Positions 8,755 through 16,472 of a DNA stretch of 64,000 nucleotides are shown piece by piece (position 1 is the first letter of the stretch; the number at the start of each line of letters is the position of its first letter). The translations under genes were made by a program, and so were the position numbers. The stretch covers positions 62,001-126,000 of the forward strand of contig JAGOAJ010000001.1 in NCBI GenBank assembly GCA_017983955.1. The letters run 5' to 3'. The DNA comes from Burkholderiaceae bacterium (GTDB lineage Bacteria > Pseudomonadota > Gammaproteobacteria > Burkholderiales > Burkholderiaceae_B). The notes beneath the pieces were generated by a model, which made no database searches, was not told where the DNA came from, and worked only from the letters and a program-made list of their open reading frames with translations.

Positions 8755-9183
8755 TTAACGCGTCTTAATGCTTTGCTTAAGTGCTTCGAAGCTACTATTT
8801 ACCGCAGGCGACTTCAGTAAGCCGGATGTGTCTTGTTTGACAACCCCCTCGACCTCAAAAAGGTCGGAAAGCTCGGTATAGGAAATCATGCCATTCAGCT
8901 TGCCGCCACTTTGGGCGATGTTCTCGCCGCCAAACCAGACAATAGGTGCTTGCGTACCAGGTGGCATGAATGACACAGGATAAATAAGAATAGGTATTTT
9001 ATAGGTGTTGGCCAGCTCGGCTGCGACTTGGATATTGTTATTGCAGCGTAAACCCGGTGGGTCGTTGCTTACCAAGGTCAGTACTTTTTGCCCATCGATT
9101 TCCAGCGGACCGGGGGCGTTCTGAGCTTGTGCGGCCAGGATCGGTGCAAGGGCCAATATGGCCGCAATAGTTACTTTTTTCAT
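8755..9183 (-). CDS. Small exported protein of unknown function
   Basis: 142 residues with a signal peptide (KKVTIAAILALAPILAAQAQ, cleavage likely after AQA). The mature part begins PLEIDGQKVLTLVSNDPPGLRC and alternates predicted strands and helices. One cysteine lies in PPGLRCNNN, and a second conserved-looking patch is VWFGGENIAQSGGKLNG. The overall pattern suggests a compact, perhaps thioredoxin-like fold, but there is no CxxC motif, so I do not assign a function. Two adjacent ATGs exist; I chose the second (9183), because GGGAAG then sits at a better distance. It stands alone between the HIT and MFS genes. Confidence 0.7.
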   Translation of the reverse strand: MKKVTIAAILALAPILAAQAQNAPGPLEIDGQKVLTLVSNDPPGLRCNNNIQVAAELANTYKIPILIYPVSFMPPGTQAPIVWFGGENIAQSGGKLNGMISYTELSDLFEVEGVVKQDTSGLLKSPAVNSSFEALKQSIKTR

Positions 9184-9266
9184 CATACTTCCCTAGATTT
9201 TCTTATTGGATGACACCCAGAAATGGCGGGCCAGTATAGACCGACTCGCCAATGTCTCTTTATCAC

Positions 9267-10508
9267 TTACGGACTTACATGTTCGCCCATAGCCTTGGCA
9301 TAACCTGCTGGGGCGAAACGCAAGGTAACCACCAGCATAAGCACCACAGTCACAGCCAACAATATCCAGGACGCTTGAAAATCACCGCTGATATCGCGCA
9401 GCCAGCCTGTCACGTAAGGCGTAATGCCGGTAATGATAAAACCTATGCCTTGCACAAAGGCCGCCAAGCTGCCTGCGGCATGTGGCTCCTTCAGGTGCTC
9501 TAGGGTTAGCGTCAAGCTAAGCGCAAAACAAGCACCCAAGCCATAGCCGATTAGCGCCACCCACAGTCCGGACCAGACTAGCGGCGCAAACAGCAGACCG
9601 AACAAGCCAACCAACTGCAACAACAACGCCAGTATTAACCAAGGGCGTCGGTCCAAGCGTTTACGTATCAGTATTGGAATACTTAGGGCCGCCAAAACCT
9701 GGAAAATCGTCATCAAGCCTATCAGCTCGCCACTGTCCTGCGAGCTCCAACCAATCTGACGATAATAAACCGGCAACCATGCCACCATGCTGGTATAACC
9801 ACCGTTGATTAAGCCAAAGTAAACGGCTAGCAACCAGGCACGGCGACTGCCAAAGAAGTGTTGGGTTCGACCGCGATTACTGCGCTTGTCTTTTCCTGCC
9901 TCTAGCGGACGAGCTACTAACCAAAGAATTAACGCCAGCAAGGCAGGTACAACCCATATACCAAGGCCCGTTTGCCAACTGGAAAAAGCGGTAGCAACGC
10001 GCGGGCTAAGTACTGCCGCCATACCCCCACCAGTCATCAGTGCAGCAGAATAAAGGCCCATGGCAGCAGGCATCTTATTGGGAAACCAGCGTTTAACCAG
10101 CCCGGGCATCAGGGCCTGGACTAGCGCCACGCCAATACCTGCGATTACGGCACTGGCGATCAGCGCATGACCGCTGCTTAAGAAGGCTCTCCATAGACTG
10201 CCGACGGCAATTGCCGACAATCCGACCACTATCCAGCTGTGTTCGCTTAGCCACTTACGCAGCCAAGGCAGCAATAAGGCGAACAAACCCATGCACAGCA
10301 CCGGCAACGCGGTCAAAAGTGAAGCGCCTTGAAAGCCCAAACCCGTACTGTCGCGTATCTCCGTCAATAATGGACCGACGGCGGTAAGAAACGGCCGTAG
10401 ATTGATCCCCAGCGCGAAAATCAACAACAAGGATAAGTAGCTAGCCCACTTTGATGAGTAAGGCTTCCCTATGGCGGGTAATGCCAAATTCGATAAACTA
10501 TTATTCAT
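9267..10508 (-). CDS. MFS transporter, CynX/NimT family
   Basis: 413-residue inner-membrane carrier with about twelve membrane segments. The N-terminal ALGINLRPFLTAVGPLL is the hallmark of the CynX/NimT (cyanate/2-nitroimidazole) subfamily. The central WLPVYYRQIGWSSQDSGELIG and C-terminal GYGLGACFALSLTLTLEH also fit. It probably exports or imports a small organic anion or drug; the substrate is unknown. It lies 6 bases downstream of the ankyrin-protein gene on the same strand, suggesting co-transcription. Confidence 0.88.
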   Translation of the reverse strand: MNNSLSNLALPAIGKPYSSKWASYLSLLLIFALGINLRPFLTAVGPLLTEIRDSTGLGFQGASLLTALPVLCMGLFALLLPWLRKWLSEHSWIVVGLSAIAVGSLWRAFLSSGHALIASAVIAGIGVALVQALMPGLVKRWFPNKMPAAMGLYSAALMTGGGMAAVLSPRVATAFSSWQTGLGIWVVPALLALILWLVARPLEAGKDKRSNRGRTQHFFGSRRAWLLAVYFGLINGGYTSMVAWLPVYYRQIGWSSQDSGELIGLMTIFQVLAALSIPILIRKRLDRRPWLILALLLQLVGLFGLLFAPLVWSGLWVALIGYGLGACFALSLTLTLEHLKEPHAAGSLAAFVQGIGFIITGITPYVTGWLRDISGDFQASWILLAVTVVLMLVVTLRFAPAGYAKAMGEHVSP

Positions 10509-10514
10509 GCCGCC

Positions 10515-11195
10515 CTACTTCCCATCAACGGCATTGGCAGCCACCAGCATATCAGCGATGACAGTCTGACCCCGCTGACGAGCGTGTTGTAACGGTGATA
10601 CGCCATTGCCATCAGTCAGGTTCACGTCGGCACCGCCAGCAATTACTAAGGCAACAATCTCCTGATGCGCAGGTCCCCCGTTGCTAAGCAGTATTGCTTC
10701 CAGCAAACATGTCCACCCCAGCTTATTCACATGATTGGGATCGACGCCCGCCTGCAGCAATACTTTTACAACCTCAATATGACCGCGCTCGCAGGCGGGA
10801 ATCAATGCCGTTCCACCGTAGCGATTGGTGCTTTTCAAATCGGCACCGTGGCTTAGGGTCAAGGTCAGGATAGCTAGCCGCCCTTGCGCGCCTGCCAGTA
10901 GATACGCGCTATCGTGTATCCGGTTCTGTGCATTCACATCGGCGCCAGCGTTAATCAGTGCCCTAGCGACGTCCACGTGATCGCGATCGGTAGCCAACAG
11001 CAATGGCGTATTGCCAAGTTCATCGCGTACGTCTACCGCCACGCCTAGTGCCAGCAACTTGACAACTGTTTGGGCGTCGCCCTGCGCTGCAGCCTCTAAT
11101 AACTGCGCGGCTTCGTTAGGCGCAGCATGCGCAGCACTATTAAAAGCAGTACAGAACACAACAAGCCAAATCTTCCAGTATTTTTCCAACAACAT
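10515..11195 (-). CDS. Exported ankyrin-repeat protein
   Basis: 226 residues. It has a signal peptide (cleavage after SAAHA near residue 24), then about five ankyrin repeats, each with the G-TPLLLA or GxTALIPACERGHIEVV type helix-turn-helix and the beta-hairpin DVNxxN. Such periplasmic ankyrin proteins mediate protein-protein contacts; some protect catalases or partner with exported effectors, but none of those partners is adjacent here. The gene heads a two-gene unit with an MFS carrier. A second, unrelated ankyrin protein is encoded at 33852-34688. Confidence 0.87.
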   Translation of the reverse strand: MLLEKYWKIWLVVFCTAFNSAAHAAPNEAAQLLEAAAQGDAQTVVKLLALGVAVDVRDELGNTPLLLATDRDHVDVARALINAGADVNAQNRIHDSAYLLAGAQGRLAILTLTLSHGADLKSTNRYGGTALIPACERGHIEVVKVLLQAGVDPNHVNKLGWTCLLEAILLSNGGPAHQEIVALVIAGGADVNLTDGNGVSPLQHARQRGQTVIADMLVAANAVDGK

Positions 11196-11340
11196 GCTAA
11201 TTACTTAAGGTGTTTCAAAGACAAGATCATAGTTCCTATTCCTGGAGTTGGTTTTATACGCTGGCTCAACACTAGATAGTGCATGGGCGAGATTTGCACA
11301 ATTTTCCCTATTATTTTGATATTTCGAGTATTATCGTTAT

Positions 11341-11682
11341 ATGGAAACAAAACACGCTGTTAAAGCCTTGGCGGCGATGGCCCACGAGTCTCGTCTTGTG
11401 GCCTACCGCCATTTGATGCAGGCTGGACCGGCAGGTATGCCCGCAGGTCATTTAGCTGAACTCATGGGTATACCGCCATCCTCATTATCTTTTCATCTTA
11501 AGGAGTTGGTTAACGCAGACTTGCTGACGTCCACTCAAGAAGGACGATTTGTTTATTACTCGGTTAAGTACGATTCGATGACCGCCTTGTTAACGTATCT
11601 GACTGAAAACTGTTGCGGTGGTAACCCTTGCTCGCCGGTACGTACGAATACATGCTCGCCTACTGAGAAAGCGACAAATTAA
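11341..11682 (+). CDS. arsR: ArsR-family arsenic-responsive repressor with C-terminal cysteine cluster
   Basis: 113-residue winged-helix repressor. The recognition region is MGIPPSSLSFHLKELVNADLL and the wing is TSTQEGRFVYYSV. It lacks the classical CVC metal site in helix alpha-3. Instead the tail holds Cys91, Cys92, Cys97 and Cys105 (NCCGGNPC...NTC), like the C-terminal As(III) site described for Acidithiobacillus ferrooxidans ArsR. It should repress the arsR-arsC-arsB operon until trivalent arsenic binds. No ribosome site is visible upstream of the ATG, while an AT-rich promoter-like stretch runs right up to it. arsC follows after 3 bases. Confidence 0.92.
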   Translation: METKHAVKALAAMAHESRLVAYRHLMQAGPAGMPAGHLAELMGIPPSSLSFHLKELVNADLLTSTQEGRFVYYSVKYDSMTALLTYLTENCCGGNPCSPVRTNTCSPTEKATN

Positions 11683-11685
11683 ACG

Positions 11686-12165
11686 ATGAATGTTCTATTT
11701 CTGTGCACCGGTAACTCCTGTCGCTCGATACTTGCCGAAGCGACTTTCAATCATTTTGCCCCTAAGGGCTGGAGCGCCATGAGCGCAGGCAGCCATCCGA
11801 CGGGCAAGGTTCATCCTCTAGCATTGGCTCTGCTGGCACACAACGGCATCCCAACTAATGGCTATTTCAGCAAGTCCTGGGATAAGCTGCCGCTTACGCC
11901 AGATGTGGTAATAACGGTTTGCGCCAATGCGGCAGGAGAAACCTGCCCCGCATATCTTGGCCCAGCCATACGTACCCATTGGGGCGTTGAGGATCCGGCA
12001 TTGGTCACAGGCACGAACGAGCAAATTAACGCAGCATTCGATACGGCATATCGCATTTTGCGCACCCGTATTGAAGCGTTCCTGGCGTTGCCGCTAGCCA
12101 GACTAAAAAGTGATCCCATGCATTTGAAGGCCGAGCTGGATCGCATTGGCAACCTTTTCCCTTGA
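11686..12165 (+). CDS. arsC: Arsenate reductase, low-molecular-weight phosphatase (thioredoxin-coupled) type
   Basis: 159 residues. The CX5R phosphatase-like loop is CTGNSCRS (Cys7-Arg13). The two downstream redox cysteines are Cys79 and Cys87 in VVITVCANAAGETCPAY. This three-cysteine arrangement is that of the pI258-type ArsC, which reduces arsenate to arsenite using thioredoxin in the cytoplasm. It lies 3 bases after arsR and about 90 bases before arsB, which exports the product. Confidence 0.93.
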   Translation: MNVLFLCTGNSCRSILAEATFNHFAPKGWSAMSAGSHPTGKVHPLALALLAHNGIPTNGYFSKSWDKLPLTPDVVITVCANAAGETCPAYLGPAIRTHWGVEDPALVTGTNEQINAAFDTAYRILRTRIEAFLALPLARLKSDPMHLKAELDRIGNLFP

Positions 12166-12256
12166 TACCCCTTAGCGCATTTTTTGAACTAATGCTCTAG
12201 CGAATGGCGCCCTCTCCATAAGGCACCTTCCCGTTTATTGAAAAGAGAGACTCCAC

Positions 12257-13543
12257 GTGTTTGCGGCGCTATCGATTTTTATAGTCACCATAGTTCTAGT
12301 TATTTGGCAGCCGCGCGGCTTGAACATAGGCTCGAGCGCCCTAATCGGTGCAGTGTTAGCTCTAATTTTTGGTGTGATTAGTCTGAGCGATATACCCGTT
12401 GTGTGGCAAATAATCTGGAATGCTACCGCTACCTTCGTTGCAATCATTATTATCAGTCTGCTATTGGACGAAGCTGGATTTTTCGAGTGGACAGCGCTGC
12501 ACGTAGCCAGATGGGGTGGCGGACACGGCCGTGTGTTATTCGCCTTGATAATTTTGTTGGGGGCGGCAGTTTCTGCTTTCTTTGCCAACGACGGCGCTGC
12601 CTTGATACTAACGCCTATCGTCATGGCAATGCTGCTGGCTTTAGGATTCAGTCCGGCCGCCACGCTGGCATTCGTTATGGCAGCAGGTTTCATTGCTGAT
12701 ACGGGCAGCTTGCCGTTTATTGTGTCCAACCTGGTCAATATCGTTACTGCTGATTTTTTCAATATTAGCTTTGCGCGATATGCCGCGGTCATGGTCCCCG
12801 TTAATCTGGTTTCAGTGGCGGCCACCCTACTGGTTTTATTGCTGTATTTTCGCAGCAGTATTCCGGTTCGCTACGACGACAGCCAGCTTAAACTGCCCAA
12901 CGCAGCGATTCGTGACATGACCACTTTTCGAGCAGGCTGGGTAGTGCTGGGGCTGATACTGATTGGCTTTTTCACCCTGGAAGGTTACGGCATACCGGTC
13001 AGTGCCATTGCCGCCTTGGGTGCCATAGCCCTGCTGATTGTCGCAGGACGTGGGCACGTAATCAGCACTCGCAAAGTCATACGCGAGGCCCCCTGGCCTA
13101 TCGTGATTTTTTCCCTAGGCATGTATCTGGTGGTTTATGGGCTACGCAATGCTGGGCTGACTGAAATGATTGCTGGATTGCTCGACTATTTGGCTAGCCA
13201 TGGTTTGTGGGCAGCTACTTTAGGCACTGGCCTGCTAACGGCCCTGCTCTCGTCCGTCATGAATAATCTGCCTACCGTATTAGTGGGGGCGCTATCAATC
13301 GATGCCAGCCAGGCAACCGGGGTGATCAAAGAAGCCATGATCTACGCGAATATTATCGGCAGTGATCTTGGCCCAAAAATCACCCCTATAGGTAGCCTGG
13401 CAACGCTGCTATGGCTACACGTTCTGGCGCGCAAAGGGATGACTATCACGTGGGGATATTACTTTCAGGTAGGTATTGTTCTGACTGTGCCCGTTTTGAT
13501 TATTACTCTGGTTGCGCTTGCCCTGCGCTTAGGTGGGATATAA
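12257..13543 (+). CDS. arsB: Arsenite efflux membrane protein ArsB
   Basis: 428 residues, matching the usual ArsB length (429 in E. coli), with about twelve membrane segments. Family motifs include [39 protein letters not shown] and the C-terminal [18 protein letters not shown] followed by [24 protein letters not shown]. It extrudes arsenite/antimonite by proton antiport. The start is a GTG preceded by an AAGAGAGA ribosome site. It is the third gene of the ars operon. Confidence 0.94.
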   Translation: MFAALSIFIVTIVLVIWQPRGLNIGSSALIGAVLALIFGVISLSDIPVVWQIIWNATATFVAIIIISLLLDEAGFFEWTALHVARWGGGHGRVLFALIILLGAAVSAFFANDGAALILTPIVMAMLLALGFSPAATLAFVMAAGFIADTGSLPFIVSNLVNIVTADFFNISFARYAAVMVPVNLVSVAATLLVLLLYFRSSIPVRYDDSQLKLPNAAIRDMTTFRAGWVVLGLILIGFFTLEGYGIPVSAIAALGAIALLIVAGRGHVISTRKVIREAPWPIVIFSLGMYLVVYGLRNAGLTEMIAGLLDYLASHGLWAATLGTGLLTALLSSVMNNLPTVLVGALSIDASQATGVIKEAMIYANIIGSDLGPKITPIGSLATLLWLHVLARKGMTITWGYYFQVGIVLTVPVLIITLVALALRLGGI

Positions 13544-13579
13544 GCTGGTAGTCTGTCAGAACCGATAAAAAGAGAATCT

Positions 13580-14119
13580 ATGTCCAAGTACTTGAAACCC
13601 TTACTACTGGGCGTGTGGTTAGCCCTAACTGCTGCCCCCTCTCATGCACTTAACGTGGGGGACCTGGCGCCGGATTTTGAGTTGCCCGGCTCAGATGGCA
13701 TAACCCATCGATTGGCAGACTACCGGGGTAAGCAGGCAGTGGTTGTGGCCTGGTTTCCCAAAGCCTATACGTCTGGGTGCACCATAGAGTGCAAGTCACT
13801 GGCGGAAAATGGGCATCTGATCCGGGAATTCGATGTTGCCTATTTTATGGCCAGTGTTGACCCATTGGCCGCTAACAAAGGTTTTGCAATCGAAACAGGC
13901 GCTGACTTCCCACTACTAAGTGATGAAGACAAGTCAGTCGCTAAAGCGTATGGCGTACTGCACATACTGGGCTTTGCCAAGCGACACACCATCTATATCA
14001 GCAAAGATGGCCGGGTGCTGAAAATTGATACCAACATCAGCCCAGCCACTTCAGCAGAAGACATGATTACGACTCTGGCTAAGCTTGGGGTAGATCGCCG
14101 CGTACCCGGTGGTGACTAG
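13580..14119 (+). CDS. Exported peroxiredoxin (AhpC/TSA, BCP-like)
   Basis: 179 residues with a signal peptide (cleavage after SHA, residue 23), then GDLAPDFELPGSDG. The peroxidatic site is AYTSGCTIECKSL, with Cys67 as the attacking cysteine and Cys71 in the BCP-type CxxxC resolving position. It reduces peroxides, here probably in the periplasm. It starts 36 bases after arsB, so it may belong to the ars transcription unit; arsenite causes oxidative stress, but the functional link is inferred. Its TAG overlaps the TAG of the convergent MFS gene in a shared CTAG. Confidence 0.9.
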   Translation: MSKYLKPLLLGVWLALTAAPSHALNVGDLAPDFELPGSDGITHRLADYRGKQAVVVAWFPKAYTSGCTIECKSLAENGHLIREFDVAYFMASVDPLAANKGFAIETGADFPLLSDEDKSVAKAYGVLHILGFAKRHTIYISKDGRVLKIDTNISPATSAEDMITTLAKLGVDRRVPGGD

Positions 14120-15375
14120 CGCGTGACCATGGCTGGGCTAGTCCAGGCTGCTAGCCAAAAGCAAAAGGCTAGTAAGGTAGCGCTTGCAACGATAGCCCAA
14201 ACCACCACAGCGTAGGACATGGTGCTAGCCCAAAGTAATGCAACAGCAACGGGGGCAAGCGCTCTTGCCAGTAGGCTGGGGAAAATCAGTAAGCCATTGA
14301 TGGCGCCATAGGCCCGGCGACTAAGCATTTCAGGCACAACCAAGCCCCGCACTATGGTAAAGATGCCGTTGCTTGCCCCATAAACAATGCAGGTGCTAGT
14401 AATAATCCACATGGTCGAAGGCCGTAACGCCAAAACAATGAACACCAAGGGGAATACAGCGACCACAAAGCTTCCTATGCGCCGCATGGATAGGCCTGAA
14501 CCAAACATACTGATCAATATCCGACCTGCCACCTGCGCCGGGCCTATGGTGGCAATGGCCCAGACCACATTACTGGTAGATAAACCGTTCTCAAGTAGCA
14601 AAGGGTACATGTGGAAAGTAAAAGCGCTGAACGTGCCTGCATAAGCCGTAAGTGCAAGCATCAATAACCAAAAAATCGGCTTGTGTAACGCTGCCCTGAC
14701 TTCCTGTTTGTCCGTAGTCATCCTAGTTATAGTGCCCGCATTGCTAAGATTAATGGCATCTTTTTTGGCCCTGATAAAACCAAAATACGCCACCGTGCAA
14801 ACCAAGCCATTAATTAATGCCAACACCAGCAGAGCATCCCGCCATCCACTATGATCCAATAAAAACTGAACCAGGGGGATAAATACAGTGCTGGCAAACC
14901 CGCCCCACAGCGTTATCGCGGTGATACCTGCCCTAGCCCTACCTGCCCCGACTCTGCGCGCCATAACGGCAAACGCGGGTTCATACAAAGCGGCCGCCTG
15001 CAAGGCGCCTATACCGGCAATCAGCAGATAGAACCCGAATAGACTATCGACCTGTGACCAAAGGGCCAGTAGTACACCCGCCATAAGCGAAGCCCCGCCC
15101 ATCAGCGCCCTACCGTAGCCTTTATCGACTGCCAGACCGACCGGATAGGCGAGGAATCCCGCCAGCACTAAACCTAGTGTGGCGGCGCCATACACATCCG
15201 CCTTTGACCACCCCAGTTCAGCCATCATCGCTTCCGCAATTAGGGGAAAGCTGTAGTACAGCGATCCCCATGAACATATTTGGCCGATACCTAGCGCTGC
15301 AATAAGCGCGCGAGGACTATCGGCAGTTGGCGAGCCGGGCGATTCACTGACTTCGTGTGCTGGAATAGTGGACAT
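14116..15375 (-). CDS. MFS transporter
   Basis: 419 residues from the ATG at 15375, with about twelve membrane segments and an MFS loop motif GLAVDKGYGRALMGG near residue 75. The start region LGIGQICSWGSLYYSFPLIAEAM resembles the oxalate/formate and monocarboxylate-like MFS branch. The frame stays open a further 82 codons upstream, but that extension is unlike a membrane-protein N-terminus and runs into the divergent ku gene, so it is rejected. The substrate is unknown. Confidence 0.85.
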   Translation of the reverse strand: MSTIPAHEVSESPGSPTADSPRALIAALGIGQICSWGSLYYSFPLIAEAMMAELGWSKADVYGAATLGLVLAGFLAYPVGLAVDKGYGRALMGGASLMAGVLLALWSQVDSLFGFYLLIAGIGALQAAALYEPAFAVMARRVGAGRARAGITAITLWGGFASTVFIPLVQFLLDHSGWRDALLVLALINGLVCTVAYFGFIRAKKDAINLSNAGTITRMTTDKQEVRAALHKPIFWLLMLALTAYAGTFSAFTFHMYPLLLENGLSTSNVVWAIATIGPAQVAGRILISMFGSGLSMRRIGSFVVAVFPLVFIVLALRPSTMWIITSTCIVYGASNGIFTIVRGLVVPEMLSRRAYGAINGLLIFPSLLARALAPVAVALLWASTMSYAVVVWAIVASATLLAFCFWLAAWTSPAMVTR

Positions 15376-15490
15376 GGTCGCTTTTATTGTACGGCTGTAT
15401 ACGCACGGGAACATAACTTGCTTATTTGTACGGCATGCCGTTCGGCTAATTTTCAGCACAAACGAATGCACGTAAACGGAGGAATAAGCC

Positions 15491-16471
15491 ATGGCCGCCT
15501 CAAGTAAACGGGCCTTATGGAAAGGCGCTATCACGTTTGGGCTGGTCCACATACCCATAGCTCTGCATTCGGCTACGGTCGAACAAGGGCTAGACTTCGA
15601 CTGGCTAGACAAGCGCAGCATGGATCCTGTGGGCTACAAGCGTATCAATAAAGCAACCGGCAAGGAGATCGACAAGGACAATATTGTTAAAGGAATCGAA
15701 TACGAAGACGGGCAATATGTCATTTTATCGGCTGAGGAAATAGCGTCAGCGTATCCAAAGACGACACAGACGGTAGAAATCGAGGCTTTCGTTTCGCTTA
15801 GCGATATTCCTTTCATATACCTAGAGCGGCCTTATTACGTTTCACCCATAAACAAAGGCGCCAAAGTGTATGCCCTTTTGCGCGAAGTGCTACGCAAAAC
15901 ACAAAAGGTCGGTATCGCCAAGGTCGTTATACAGACCAAACAACACTTGGCGGTGTTAATGCCATGCGGACCTGCCCTAATATTAAATTTGCTTCGGTGG
16001 CATGATGAAATCCGGACATTGGATGAATTGGACTTGCCAGCCGAAGGGATGGAGTCAACGGGCTTAACTGAAAAAGAAATGGCTATGGGCGAGCAGTTGC
16101 TTTTCGACATGAGCACAAAGTGGACCCCTGAAAACTTTATCGACTCCTTCAAAGAACAAATCCTGAACCTAGTAAAAGAAAAGGTAAAAGCGGGCAAAAC
16201 TGAATCTGTGGTCCAGCCTAAGGAAGAAGATACTGAAATAGCTGGAGCTACAATTTATGACCTGACAGAAATGCTGCAACGCAGCTTGAAAAAACAAGGC
16301 GAATCAAGCGTCTCAAGGCCTACGACCGTGTCTGCCAAGAAAACGCCATCAACCGCGGTCAAGAAATCCACCGCAAAAAAAGCAGCTCCGGCCAACGCTC
16401 TTAACGTTGGAAAGAAAAGCGCTAAAAAGCCATCTAAACCAACGCCGGATGGCGGTCGCAAAGTGGCATGA
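15491..16471 (+). CDS. ku: Bacterial Ku, non-homologous end-joining protein
   Basis: 326 residues. The Ku core begins RALWKGAITFGLVHIPIALHSAT and continues through GYKRINKATGKEI, YPKTTQTVEIEAFV, and YYVSPINKGAKVYALLREVL to about residue 255. A lysine/alanine-rich basic tail (about 275-326) is typical of Ku proteins with an added DNA-binding extension. Ku homodimers encircle DNA ends and recruit LigD, whose gene begins one base after the Ku stop. GGAGG precedes the ATG. It is divergent from the MFS gene. Confidence 0.97.
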   Translation: MAASSKRALWKGAITFGLVHIPIALHSATVEQGLDFDWLDKRSMDPVGYKRINKATGKEIDKDNIVKGIEYEDGQYVILSAEEIASAYPKTTQTVEIEAFVSLSDIPFIYLERPYYVSPINKGAKVYALLREVLRKTQKVGIAKVVIQTKQHLAVLMPCGPALILNLLRWHDEIRTLDELDLPAEGMESTGLTEKEMAMGEQLLFDMSTKWTPENFIDSFKEQILNLVKEKVKAGKTESVVQPKEEDTEIAGATIYDLTEMLQRSLKKQGESSVSRPTTVSAKKTPSTAVKKSTAKKAAPANALNVGKKSAKKPSKPTPDGGRKVA

Positions 16472-16472
16472 T

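Noticed and set aside
12235-12825. 196-codon open frame antisense to arsB
   Set aside because: It overlaps a full-length, motif-complete arsB and has low-complexity Thr/Ala/Lys composition typical of a complement frame.
15408-15430. GGAAC element upstream of ku as an EcfG-type general-stress promoter
   Set aside because: EcfG-controlled promoters belong to Alphaproteobacteria, the -10 part is not convincing, and the rest of the window is betaproteobacterial.
15376-15621. N-terminal extension of the MFS protein by 82 codons
   Set aside because: The extra residues are not membrane-like, run through the divergent promoter and overlap the start of ku; the ATG at 15375 gives a normal MFS N-terminus.
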